Below are positions 36,432-48,118 of a stretch of DNA of 64,000 bases, piece after piece. The notes under the pieces are model-generated. The model ran no database searches. It had not been told where the DNA came from and saw only the letters and a list, made by a program, of their open reading frames with translations. A program made the position numbers and the translations under genes. The DNA is from Xiphias gladius (lineage: Eukaryota > Chordata > Actinopteri > Istiophoriformes > Xiphiidae): positions 12,367,501 to 12,431,500 of the forward strand of contig NC_053416.1 of NCBI RefSeq assembly GCF_016859285.1. The letters run 5' to 3'. The first letter of the stretch is position 1. Each line of letters opens with the position of its first letter.

Positions 36432-37342
36432 TTGACCATGTTTTTTGTTTATTTGTATTGTATTTATTTGATGGTCATAGACTGTAACTAGACATCAAAT
36501 GACAAGTTTTGTGACCTTTTTTTTTTCTTTAAAGCTGTTTGATTTTATGTATTTTTGGTTGAAATGTCCTATATCTTAACTGTATTCATTCCCTACTTAA
36601 CTTATTGTAGAGCCTGTTGTCAATCAGTTTTTAACTATGTATCAATAAGTACGCTTTTAACTGCATTTAAGTGCTGTGATACATAAAACTGGAGACTCAG
36701 AATGTTTTTTATGTGTCTTGTATGTCTTCATATTTTTAGACTGAGGAACTTAGGTTTGTTTGCTAAAGTGTGTGTTTCTTTCCAAAAATATTGAATAACT
36801 AAGTGTCCAATTGGCATATGATAAAATTCATGTGAATGAGATTAAATGGGACCTAACAATTTGAGACCACCAGCAGTTGAGCCTGTGTTGAACCATATAC
36901 ACTCATAACTCTGATGCAGTCTTAGTAAGTATATGAGCCATTTTTTTTGTGTGTGTGCATGTTGCCCTCTACAGCCAAAAATGACCAGAGTAAAATACAC
37001 ATGTAACGCACAACCCATAGGCTCCTATCTTTGATGGGATCTAGATTGTGGACATGATTGATGTTCGAGGCAGCTTTGTTTATTTTCCACAAAAGATATT
37101 TCTCTACAAAACGCAGAGGAGACATTATTTCATGCCCAGTCAAACTAGTTGTATGTTGTTTTATTTAGTCCAAGTTTGTGCCAAGTTTGAGGTGATCGTG
37201 TTATTCGTTACAAGCATCGTCAAGCTGATTTTTTTTTTTTTTTTTTTTTTAATGACAGAAGACTGATCAAGTGAAATGCTTAATAATGGAAACCTGCACA
37301 CATTAGGTTGTATCGATTTATATTTATTTACGTTCGCATTGC
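36432..37342. other. 3' flank of the tandem transporter and AT-rich spacer
   Basis: This is the 3' UTR of tandem copy 2 followed by AT-rich spacer. ATTAAA at 36841-36846 is one possible polyadenylation signal. A T-run lies at about 37231-37250. No exon was recognised. Confidence 0.5.
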
Positions 37343-37350
37343 TATAAATA
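37343..37350 (+). promoter_or_regulatory. TATA box in the CpG block
   Basis: TATAAATA at the upstream edge of the CpG-rich block, on the + strand, predicts a start near 37375. Confidence 0.45.
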
Positions 37351-38066
37351 CGCGGATGCGTAACTTTTTGAACATCTGTGTAACTTTCGAACATCTGTGT
37401 GGAGTCACTCAACCCTCCCAAGCAACGTGACGCCAAGTTTAACGTAATGCCCAGGAATCCTGCTGTGAGGGTGAAACCGTTCATTCACATCTGTGGCCGT
37501 CGGTTTAACGGCGCATACCTGCAACCTCGCGACAGCAAGCTCCGGTGCATCGTTTTCCCTCAGCTGATTGTCTTTTCAGTTCGTTCGTTCGTTCCGAGGG
37601 CGCTGAGCGACAACACGCCGGGGGAAACCGAATCATTGTCCTCGTGAGTCCCCCTTCTCGAGACCGGAGGAGCCTCCCGTGTCAGCATGTGTTCGTGCTT
37701 CGTGTTCGACTCAAACCGCGAGGAGAAGAAGGGTGGAGCTCCTCGTGACATAATGAAATGACGTCCGAATCTCGTGGCAATGGCCGAAATAAATGAATAA
37801 ATGAATAAATAAACAAAGAAACGTGGGATCCAGTTAGCAGAGACACGGCCACGTGCCTCGGCGGAGGGGGACCTGTCTCATGGCGGCAGCGGTTGGATGC
37901 TGCCATAAGACGTGCGGAGGCATGTGACGATGCGTTTCCTTTGTTCCCTCCTCTCGAATACATTTAGATATTATATGCTTCGGGTTATTTAATTCAATTA
38001 ATTCATTCATTTATTTATTGGGGGTGGGGGCGGGCGACGACCACGGTAGTCGCGTCATCTTTTTCC

Positions 38067-38102
38067 GGGGAAAATCCACGCAGTCATTTCATTTTCACTT
38101 TT
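38067..38102. promoter_or_regulatory. Composite NF-kB-like and IRF-type (ISRE-like) element
   Basis: GGGGAAAATCC at 38067-38077 fits the reverse of the c-Rel type kB consensus. Nine bases on, the minus strand of 38087-38102 reads AAAAGTGAAAATGAAA: one A-rich unit and two GAAA units at two-base spacing, matching the IRF-E/ISRE pattern GAAANNGAAA. A kB site next to an ISRE is the arrangement of several interferon- and NF-kB-responsive promoters. Function is inferred from the match alone. Confidence 0.5.
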
Positions 38103-38144
38103 AATCGCTGTGTGTGAGTTGTTGTTTTTTTTTTCGCGTTACAG

Positions 38145-38388
38145 ATGAGTCACCAAACCGCTGTCCTCTCTGTCAACACGACGCAGTTCCTGTCGCCACT
38201 TCGCGGCGAAGGAGCTGCCGGCGACCGACTTCGCCCGAAGCCTCGGCTGAATCAAAAGTGAAAGCACCGCCGCCGCCGCTCCGGCACTCAGCGGTCTGGG
38301 TCTTTGTTCACTTGGACCGGCGCTCACGAACTTTGCGGATGGACTAACCATTCGCGCGTTAACCCCCGCGCGGGGGGCACCATTTGAG
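38145..38388 (+). ncRNA. Predicted internal or first exon of the unidentified transcript
   Basis: The predicted exon is bounded by an acceptor at 38143-38144 and a strong donor at 38389. It contains a 38-codon frame that starts with an ATG as its first three bases and stops at 38261. No longer or recognisable coding frame was seen, so a noncoding or 5' UTR role is most likely. Confidence 0.4.
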
Positions 38389-38646
38389 GTGAGTTTTCCC
38401 TCTGTATTACGGTATGTAAATCGTAGATTTACAGCGCCAGACGGAGGTGGTTGTGTTTCGCGAGGAGCCCGCCTCGCGAAACGGGGCTCTGTTGAAAGAC
38501 AGTACAGACCCGTTCTTGGTCTTTAATCGTGTTTTTTAAAGTCGTTTGTCGCAACAAGAGGTAGGGTAGGCCTACAGCTGGCTGACCATCTAATTCGTTT
38601 TCTTCTATTCCCCTTTAGCCTACATCTTCTGTCGTTACTTCTTTAT

Positions 38647-38702
38647 ATAGATAGACAGACAGATGGATGGATGGATGGATAGATGGATGGATAGATAGAT
38701 AG
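38647..38702. repeat. GATA/GGAT tetranucleotide array
   Basis: Mixed GATA, GACA and GGAT units in tandem just downstream of the CpG block. Confidence 0.9.
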
Positions 38703-39189
38703 GTGAGAGACAGATGAATGGATGCACTACTCAGAGACAGGAAAAGAAAACCAACTGAACGGATTTTCCTACTCAAGTCTATGAAAAAACCGTGAGCATT
38801 TTTGAGGGTGAGAAAAACGAAACAAAAAAAAAAAAACCCCAAACAAGATCACGAGCCTGCGACAGGGTCATTGATTCGAGCCTGGTCCGCGGGAGGGAGT
38901 CGCACACAGCCCAATCTGTAGCTGTTTACATGTTGTTTTTCTTTTTAAAATGGCTACTCCCAGGCCAGACCCCGTTTGTTAACGGTAATGGAGCAGCGTT
39001 GGCTAGCACCTGCACAAACGCCGTATCACGAACAGCCGCCAGATGGCGCCAGAACGCGCCCGTGGCATTGGTAACATGGTCTGGTGAGATGTCGTGTAGG
39101 CTAAGTGATTATTCACATTTACTAAAAAAACAAAATAACAAAAAAAAAAAACCTTTAAGCCACTGTATGTCTTTAATTGAGTAGTGTGT

Positions 39190-40045
39190 CCCTAGCAGAG
39201 GAGCCAGGTATACTCTCTATGCTTCTACTCCACTACATTTCAGAGGGGAAATGCCGTATTTGTTACTGTGCCGCATTTATTCGACGGCTACAGGTCACTA
39301 GTTGGATGTGACACGAAAAACATGATGAAGCTGCTGGAGAGGCCTATAAAATGCAGCACGTGGTTAAAGATGAAACCGGTGGTTTTAATTACAAAAAGGC
39401 TCCGAGTTTTCCTTCCGGCAACTTATTCAAAACATAAAACGAGCTCCTCAAATGTCGGTGCTGTTTTGATAGCCGAGGCTATCAGTAAAATGTGGTGGTG
39501 CGGAGAGTTCAGGGTCTTTACTCAGGTAAACAGTGGCAATACTGCAAAAATAAAAATACGATTACGATTTTAAAAAATTGCATGAAGTATTATCAGCAAA
39601 ATGTGTCTTCACGTGTCCACAATGAAATTAATCACTATGCACAAAATGGTCCCTGTGAGTGTTTCACTGTGATATATTATATCACTGGATCTTTATTGCC
39701 GATGCATTCATATGCAGGTACCGTTTTACTGCTGTGGTTTGTCAATGTGGAGCTAATTTTAACAATTTTAAAGGCTGTGCTATTGTGTAGTTGAATCTAT
39801 GACAGTTCTTCCTTAACAAACTACTCGTACATTGTGGATGCAAAACTCTAATCTCTAAAGTAACAAAAGCTGTCGGATAAATGTAGCGCGATTAAAAAGT
39901 ACAATATTATGCCTCTGTAGTGGAGTAAAAGTATTCAGTAGCATGAAATGGAAATACTAAGCAAAGTGCAAGTAACTCAAGTTTTGTACTTGTAAGTAAT
40001 GTAATTGAGCAAATGTACTTAGTTACATCGAGCCGCTGATAATGA
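39190..40045. repeat. Dispersed fish repeat with ACTTTTACT-type ends
   Basis: The left part has CTTCTACTCCACTACATTTC. The right part has AGTGGAGTAAAAGTATTCAG and ends near AAATGTACTTAGTTACAT. Together they look like the two inverted ends of one element, a family that recurs four more times in this window. It is noncoding; the middle may hold foreign sequence. Confidence 0.6.
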
Positions 40046-40869
40046 AGTAGTCAAACGTAGAGCCATTTGGACCAGCTACAACATTAAAATGCTGTTGACA
40101 ATCTTAGTGTCTCAATAATTTAACAACATGGCAGTGACCAAGCTTCAGAGTGAGTACTTCACCTTTGAACCTCAAGCACACTGATGCTGTACTTTGCCTC
40201 TTTTATTTAAATAAAGGTTTTAAATACTCTTTCTGTCACTCATCCCTTATGACCTGAAACGGAAGTTGGTGTGAACATCAAAAACCTGATTTTAATGAGT
40301 GGACACCAGATGTCACCGTTGGTCAAGATTTAGATAAACACTGTATTGTGAATAGCCGCTAGATGGCGTCAAAGCCCTCAATATAACCTGCGTGTACCTT
40401 GACCTTCTTAGCTGGTGCTTATGCTGCGTTGATGTGTGTGAATAAGGCGGTGTAGTGCTTTTCGGTGTTAATGGCTGACTTGCTGACTGTATGTAGAGAA
40501 GAGTGGACCGGGCCGTTCACCGCTGAGATGCTCTCATCACATTGTTTTGTCACAATCACCCTGCAGAGCAGCTAAGTAAAAAAAGTCCTGCGTTGAAAAC
40601 AGGAAATGAAGCTTCTAATCTAGGGCAGTGATGTTTGAGCTACTTTGAACCTGACCAGCCAGGAGGAGGCTTCAGATAACATTATTATAGGAACCTTTGA
40701 GCGGTGCAAACAAGTATTCAATCACACAAACAATATCACAGACTTAGACAGACTTCCCCATACCATCACCTGGCTAAAGTTTTGCACAGAAAGATCTCCA
40801 AAAGAAGATTAGAGATTACTAAAAGATACTTGATGTGGCATCAAAGTTTCAAATCCAGTTGACCTCTAT

Positions 40870-40902
40870 GTATGTGTGTCTGTGTGTGTGTGTGTGTGTG
40901 TG
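40870..40902. repeat. (TG)n microsatellite
   Basis: A TG array ending in a short GC-alternating stretch. Confidence 0.9.
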
Positions 40903-43900
40903 CGCGCATGTTTGTCTGACACAGTATGAAAATGCTTGAGCCTTTGGTATGCCTTTGCCTGGTCTCCGCAGAATCTGTTTGGCTGATGCTGATGAGTGTC
41001 TCTGGTATCAGCCGTGATCGGTTACTGGGAGAGATATAACAACGACGAGACAAATAAATAACAAGCTGCCACAGACTCACACAGACGGCTGGGCCTAAGC
41101 AGAAGAGACACACACAATGTTTTGAAAGTGCTCAGAGTTGGTTGTTGAGTTTTGAGTCCCCAGAAGGAATTTAGGAGTGATTTTTTTCATTTGGAGCTTA
41201 GGTTAAGTTTGTGATATTAAAGAGGACCGAGTAATTCACATTATAACTGTGCAACAGGACAGTGACTGTGCACAATGGTTCCTGAACACACAAAAATGTT
41301 TTACTTTCTGAACCACGAGAAGTTTAAGTTCACCGGTTAAGGTCTGTCTGCGGTGCTAACTTAGCTTTAGTGTGTGATGTGACACCTCAACTCAAAGGTA
41401 CACCGTCTTTGGCACGAACCCATGAGTTTGCATCTCAGCAGGGTCACAACCTGAGCTCCGTCCGGGTGGTAATCCCCTTGAAGTACCGAGACTTACGTGA
41501 GAGACTCAACCACGATGAGTCGTATTATCTGATAACTTCCAACGATGTTTATTGGTATATTCGGGTAATGTGTGAGAGAAAATTGGTAAATACCATGACT
41601 CTTATGATCACAACCCTGAGTATAAACAAAAGGCCTATTTTCACATTTCACAAACACAATAACATGATTAAAATCCTGAATAATCCAGTAAATTTGTTTT
41701 TTTTTTAAAACACTCTACCCCTAGAGTAAACTTCCTTGTTTAAAACAATGCCACCTATATTTTTTTTAGTATGTTTCTCCTGGAACCTAACAAATAAGTC
41801 TAACTTTTTTTCTCCATTTTAGTGCACATTGGTTATTAGAAGGTGATGGGACTTGTTTAGTGTACTATTTCTGTGATAAAAAGCCTAACACTCAGCAAGC
41901 TGTCGTGACGCTGGGAACCCCACCCATCTGGCACTCAGAGGACTCTAGAACAAACACACAGAATCATTTGCAAGCACGAACTGATCTGAAAGACGAGGAA
42001 ACTATCATCTGTCAGCTCCTCGCCACTGCAGTGTTTTCATTCACAAAACATACAAATCCTCTAGTAGAATCTAGCCGATTCAGTGCCCTGAAGGAAAAAA
42101 AACACTATTAAGAAAAACACAGTGACACTTACAGATGATTTTTGTAAATGCCATGTCTGAAAAGCTTCTTCTGTAAAGAGGAGTGCCAAAATGTGCCATA
42201 GAGGATGAGATTGGGAGGGGATGCATCAACTGTCAAAGCCGAAATTGGATTTCCTAACTTGAGGCAGGTTTCTCATAAATACCTTAGCGTGCCCCTGTGA
42301 GAAGCACCACCTCCTGGTCAGATGTTGGAACTGCATGGCAAGGCTTTATTCAAAGTCACGTGATTTATAAGAAATTGGGCCTCTGACTTAAAGCAGGTCA
42401 CACTGTAACCCAGAGCCTAGCAGAGAGACTGTAAAGCTGATGACTTGGCTTTTTTTTTTTAATCACGTTGGTGGAGTTTTATTTCTCTTATCTGAAGATT
42501 ATAGAGTTCAGAATTGACATGTACATAAGTTGATCTCTTGGTTGTGTAATTCATCCTACATGCATCCTTGTTAATCACATGTGGGAGTTTTGGGTTGAGG
42601 TTACAACATGTTGCAATGATTCCATCATGATTGGGGCTCTCTTTATCACATGAATGAGAATTTTGCAGCAAGGCTTGAAATGGAAAAGTGTGGTCACCAT
42701 AAAGCTATTTTATTTTCTTAGAAACCACAGAGAGCCAGCCATGCTTTTTGCGTGACCACCATGGTTTTTGGTATGAAAGCATGCTATAAGCCGAAAGAAG
42801 GCATTCTTTTCAACTTGTAATAAAAATCATAAAAAGAAGAAGGAAGGTTTACAGCTTGCGGTAGACAGAGTGATGTTTAATCTGCAATTCACCCGGCAAC
42901 CAGCAGTGTCTTTGCTCGTAAGGTGAGGACTTCAGCAGCCCTCAGGTGGGGAGGGCTAACAATGAGGATATGCGGTAAAAAAAAAATTAAAGCATCTAGC
43001 CTGTGGTTGAGAATAGCAGCCACAATAAAAATACCTGAACCCCAAAGAATCACATGAATGCAAATTTTCCTAAAAATAAATGAAAAAAAATCTGTGGTAT
43101 GTTTTTAAACAGGTCTCGCTGCCTACATATCTGTGTCTTTGTTTTCCTCCCTATTTTTTGCTTTTGTTGTTGTTGCTGTGACTTTACCCTCATCTGTGGC
43201 CGCACCCACAGCAGATAGCATGGTAGTACTAAGACATTGCCACCGAAAGGTGAGCTCAGGTAAATGGGGAACTGACGTGACTCAGTCCTAATATTAGAAT
43301 TAGATTTAGTGTAGTTAACACAACAACACTAGGAAAGACGTTGAGGTATCTACTAGGATGTTTTAGTGAGACTGGAAGTGTTTCCTGTCTCAAAAGAACA
43401 AACAGCTTGTCAGCTCTGTTAAAAAACAGACAGACTGCATTGTTTGGAATGGCTGTAGCTCATTCCTTGCATGCTGTTTACAGTATGGTCGGCTGTGCCA
43501 GGGATCTGCTCACTCAGATAACCTTTTGCCCTTTGCTATACTGTGATACTGAGACATATACCCAGATACACTCTGTCATGTGGAAACCATGATAAACATT
43601 GTCAGATGAATGGTTATACAATCTTCTAGGATTACAGTAAGAAGAAGATTTCAATCCTTTTGAAACATCGCTGCAGAGGCTCAGTAGCCAAGACCTGCCA
43701 CATTCCTGCCAAGTTCACAGACCTGCCGTGTTCTCCCAGAGGAACCGTATCTGTTCTTTTAATTTATTTACTTGTTTGTTCTTGTTACTAGTTACCTGAG
43801 TATTGACAGCTGTCCCTGGCCTATGCAACTGTCCAGGGCCATAGATATTAACATTAAAACTACTGGCACATGTAGGGAATCTTAAGGTGTAACGTCTGAG

Positions 43901-44389
43901 TGAATGAGGCAGTAAGTTGGACAAGTCAATTAATACAGGTTCTCTGGATGTTATGGGTGGAAGTGGCAGAGCGTCAGCTGTCTTTGCTCATCGAAAAGCG
44001 GCCCCAAGGTTCTCAAGTGATGTTTGTTTTTTAAGGAATTTATAGACCCTTGTGATACAGAGATGTTGGAATTCCTTCTCAGGAAGCCACAACCTCGCCT
44101 TAAGTGACAGAAGACGGAACAAATCTGAACACAAAAGGTGTAGTGATGCTGTGGGCCATTGTTATTATTTAAAATAGTCCGTACAGTACTACACCCATGA
44201 GGGCTTTGGTGATAACAATGCTGTCCCAGTAACAAGGACATTCCTATTATTCCTATATTATGTTAACATATGCTTCCGACACTTCCCTTTAGGAAAAATG
44301 ACATGAAAAGTGACATGATTTGTGTCAGCATGTATCCAGAAACGACATACGTATACTTTCAAGTGACAAAACCCTATAGGGACTGTGAT

Positions 44390-44720
44390 TGTCACTCTAG
44401 TCCATCAGGAGCAAAGGAAGAAATCGGGTGACATTATTATTGAGCAACAAAGTCAGAAGAAGGAAGAGGCCATGGTGGATGGATGGTTTGTTTCCTAACA
44501 ACAGTGTTGGTTTCTTCGAACTACGACCATGATTGTTCCTTAATGTTAACAACGTGGTAGTTTTAACCCAAACCAAGAGGTTTTTTTCTTACCTCAGCTC
44601 AATTACCAGTATCTTTCCCTACCCCTAACCAAGTTTGTGTTTGTGTCTAAACCTAACCAGACCTTAACAATAGCATTGTCACGTCACGAAACTGATTTAT
44701 TTCCAAAGCAGGGACACCTA
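44390..44720. repeat. Dispersed repeat with CTAACC blocks
   Basis: Contains CCTACCCCTAACCAAG and CTAAACCTAACCAGACC. A related segment in the opposite direction (GGTTAGGGTTAGGCAACAAA) is at about 50450-50700. It resembles a common fish repeat with internal telomere-like units; the class is unknown. Confidence 0.45.
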
Positions 44721-45191
44721 TTTCTCATTAACCTGCTCTCACAAAAAAAAATCACTTTGCCTTGCAGCTCAGCCAATGATGAACAATTGTTTTGTAAAGA
44801 AAAAGAAAAATAAGTGTCACCAAGAGACAATGTATGGACTAGTTTAGGCCCAGCAAGACTTCTTTAACTCATAATTTATTTGCTCAGAATGTATTTGCTA
44901 TGTATTTTTAGCTGAAGGCAATGTCATTCAAAAAAGACAAGATAATTTGGTTGATTCACGAGATTATCCAAACTTTTATTTCGACATGTATCATTCTGAA
45001 GTGTATTTATTATGCAGTGATGTTTCTGGCATTCACTGGAGAAGTTACGTGGTTGTCCTTCACCTAACTGTCATGTTGTAATTTTGCATGTACTTAGCGC
45101 CTGATTAAAATCCAACTGCTGCCTGGCAAACCTACCTTTGTTCTGTTACTTGGTCTGATAGTATTGGCACAGTGTATGGTATCCACCCCCT

Positions 45192-45230
45192 CAGTGTGTG
45201 TGTGTGTGTGTGTGTGTTTGTGTGTGTGTA
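45192..45230. repeat. (TG)n microsatellite
   Basis: A TG array followed by an AG array and by the first copy of a short recurring motif (45267). Confidence 0.9.
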
Positions 45231-45357
45231 AGTAAGACAGAGAGAGAGAGCAACAAGCAGGGTTCTGGTCTTTCCAGTAAATCAGCCAATTCAAGCAAAC
45301 TGTCTTCTTCTTTCTTTCTTGTTTTTTTCTCTTATCAGTGCCACAGACTTACCCATG

Positions 45358-45362
<5 letters not shown>

Positions 45363-45393
<31 letters not shown>

Positions 45394-45396
45394 ACA
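45363..45396. repeat. (CA)n microsatellite
   Basis: A CA array of about 15 units, upstream of the second copy of the recurring motif (45475). Confidence 0.9.
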
Positions 45397-45751
45397 CAGT
45401 TGCATGCACAAGCCAAGCAGGGCTGTATGACCAATATGCAGCCATTTCCCACAGGCAGACAGAAACTTGGCTTTGGCCTTTCCAGAAAGTCAGCTGACTT
45501 ACTCTCTCGCTCTATCTCTCTCTTGTTTCTCTCTCTGCCTCCTTCTGTTTGTATGTCTCTCTCAGCCACCACTACAATTCTCTCCCACTTCCACACACCA
45601 AAACACACTGGGTTGCATTCTCACATCTTTGGATTTTGGGCAAACAGGCAATTCCTGTTTACAGAAGTATCACAGTCAAACATAATTTGATTACAGTAAA
45701 CATGAAAGTTTCTATGAATTAGGTCTCCGTCCAGCTGTTTGGGTGTGTCTT

Positions 45752-46160
45752 GCAAAAGTGGTGGTAGAGTATTCAGTATTCAGATCCTTTACTTAAGTGA
45801 AAATAACAATACCACACTGTAAAAATACTCCATTACAAGTTAACATTCTGCATAGGAAATGCTACTTCAGTGAAAGTAAGTTGTATTTGCACAATGTATT
45901 TAATGTACCAAAAGTAAAAGTACCCAACTAAAAACAGTTGGCCCTTGTGAGTGTTATAATATTAAAAGTCATATTATTGGATTATTATTACTGATGAATT
46001 AATGTGTAAATAGCATTTTACTGCTGGAGTTAATTTGGTGGAGCTAATTCAGCTAGCATAATCTGGAATATTGTATCATGTTTTATCAGATTATGTGTTT
46101 TGTGTGTAAAATCTTAATCTGAAAAGTAACTAGCAACTCCTACTGTCAAATGAAAAAATT
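45752..46160 (+). repeat. Dispersed fish repeat, ACTTTTACTT family
   Basis: The copy starts with GTGGTGGTAGAGTATTCAG and CAGATCCTTTACTTAAGT, then ACACTGTAAAAATACTCC. The latter also occurs at 56780. It is one of five copies in this window and has no coding part. Confidence 0.75.
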
Positions 46161-46754
46161 AAACGTAAACGTCACACAGTCAAATAGTATGCAGCGTACA
46201 GCCTTTACAAAATAGACACACGAAGATGAAACCTCTGCTCTTGTTCAACAATTTTGTTGAAAATGGATCACATTTCGTGACAGTTTTCAAAAACGCTGAC
46301 AGAGCACTGAAAGAGAAATTCTTTTAAAAGACAGAGTTTAGGGTTTTCTTTTTTTAAGACCGGGATCTCGTTCTGGTGCTTGGGAACATAAACCGGCCTC
46401 TTGACGAACAGCAGCGTCAATACAGGCAGTAAGGGGGAGTTGTCTTATTTGGGACGGCATCCAGTTGAGTCCTCACTCAGCCTTGACAGACTGGGCATTA
46501 TCTGAATACACAAAGCCAAACCATTATAAGATCTCGCCATCACCGTGACAGCATTTGCTTATTTGGTAACAGCAGCACATAAAGAACAGAGCAGTAAAAC
46601 AAAAACAAAAAAATGACAGTGAACTGACAGTGAAGAGAGTGAAGATTCAAAAACAGTAAACCTATTTTATTGAGGATAGGTCGTTTTCAGGCTTGTGCAC
46701 AAAAAAGAGTTTGTGTCAGAGACGAGGTATCATTAGATCAGTAGATATTGTAAT

Positions 46755-47150
46755 ACTAATAACTTTATTTGTATAGCACTTTTCTTAACACAGTGAAAAG
46801 CATAACCAGATTAATAAGATAATAAATAAAATGAGTAAATAATATTATAATATATATAAAAGATCAGACAAATCAGTGAAAAGCCAGTTAAAGAGGCGTG
46901 TTTTTAGAAAGAAAATACAGAAGTAGTGACACAGATTGTGAACAGTTCTTCATTCCACAGGCGCCATGACAGCAAATGCTCATTGAACCATTGTTGCAAA
47001 TCTGGCCAAATCTAGAACAGCGAGAAGAGCTTTTTCTGCTGATCTAGGTGTCTGTGGTTATACATATGGGTTTGGAGCTATTCCACTGAAGTAAGTGATC
47101 AATAGGTCTTTGTACTGTATTCTTGAGGCAATGGGTGCTAAAATTGAGGT
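46755..47150. repeat. Dispersed repeat with TTTATTTGTATAGCAC
   Basis: It starts with ACTTTATTTGTATAGCACTT and runs through AAAGAGGCGTGTTTTTAG and GAACAGCGAGAAGAGCT. This order is shared by a repeat that I recall as frequent in fish genomes. The class is not certain. Confidence 0.55.
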
Positions 47151-47196
47151 AATATGTTTTCTTCTTGTGGTTCTGTTGGACTGATTGCATTCAGGT

Positions 47197-47236
47197 TTTT
47201 TTGTTGTTGTTTGTTTGTTTGTTTGTTTGTTTGTTT
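47197..47236. repeat. (TTTG)n simple repeat
   Basis: A TTG stretch running into about seven TTTG units. Confidence 0.9.
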
Positions 47237-48040
47237 TGCATTTTACCGGGTACTGAGTTCCAATAATCCAGATGAAATAAAGATCAACAGCAGACAGACG
47301 CTGTTTGACTTTAGAGATGCTTCTCAACTGACAAAAACAAAACACAAAAAAACATTGGTAATTGGTTGTTAAAGTTCAGATTTGAATCTAAAATGACCCC
47401 CTAAATTTCTGGTAGATGTCTTAAAGGTAATGGTTGGCATGAAGTAATCTCTTACATATGTATTTTACATTACAGAGGTGGGCTCAGGCTGCAGGTTGAC
47501 CTGAATTTCCAACAGGTACCTGCAGGTTCTTTATCAGTGCATCCTGCTGTTTTGTTTCGATGAAGGAAGTGACCTGGCAGTTCAACTGAACAGTTTAAAA
47601 AATTAGGTCATGTTGATCGTCTAAATGAAGCACAGGAAATCAGAGTTTAACGTTTGTTTTTTTTGGGGGGGCCTTTTTTGATTCTTGTAAATCCAACTCA
47701 CAGAAAGTTGTAAGTTCACAGAAAGACTAAAACGCACAAGAATAAAAATGGAATGCACAAAGAAATTTTATAGAATGCTTTCACATTTTAACAGCTTTTA
47801 ACTGCAAGATGCCTTAACAAACACAGCAAGTCTAGATGACACAACCCTGCTTCATCTGTCCTGCCCTCAAAGTCAACCCAATTGACCAAATTAGGGTGAA
47901 CAGCTTTGATTAAACCTGCAGGGGCGAAACAGCTACCACACAACACCTGCAAGTTCTCACCACCTCTCTTTTGCTTGTGACAACCAAAGAGTGCCCCGGT
48001 GTTTCCAGTAAATCAGCCGAATTATTATCACTATTTGTTT

Positions 48041-48118
48041 CTCTCTCTCTCTCTCTCTCTCTCACGCACACGCAAAGACACACGCACAGACACACACACA
48101 CATACGCACAGACACACT
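48041..48118. repeat. (CT)n then CA/CAGA-rich array
   Basis: A CT array passes into an imperfect CA array, directly after the third copy of the recurring motif (47999). Confidence 0.9.

Larger units (their letters stand above)
37340..38530 (+). promoter_or_regulatory. CpG-rich promoter block of an unidentified + strand transcript
   Basis: CpG dinucleotides are dense here and rare on both sides. On the + strand there is a TATA box (37343-37350), a donor at 37644 (CTC then GTGAGT), an acceptor ending at 38144 (T-run then CGCGTTACAG) and a strong donor at 38389 (TTTGAG then GTGAGT). These fit 5' exons of about 37375-37643 and 38145-38388. Alternatively the first exon starts near 38110-38145, downstream of the kB/IRF pair. 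No conserved coding frame was seen, so it may be a noncoding RNA or a gene with an untranslated first exon. The minus strand cannot be excluded. Confidence 0.6.
38531..45180. other. Spacer with repeats, no gene recognised
   Basis: This stretch contains a GATA/GGAT array (38647-38702), a dispersed ACTTTTACTT-type repeat (39190-40045), a TG array (40870-40902) and a segment near 44390-44720 with CTAACC-type blocks seen in other fish repeats. Frames of up to about 130 codons match nothing known to me and show no good splice context. If the CpG block drives a long transcript, this would be its intron. Confidence 0.5.

Noticed and set aside
37682-37963. 93-codon minus-strand frame in the CpG block
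   Set aside because: CpG-rich DNA is poor in stop codons. There is no conserved motif, and the splice signals point to the + strand.
41370-41708. 112-codon + strand frame
   Set aside because: No family resemblance; AT-rich end and poly-T terminus. Treated as spacer.
45198-45690. Several frames of about 100 codons on both strands
   Set aside because: They are translations of TG/CA/CT arrays (repeated C-V and H-T residues).
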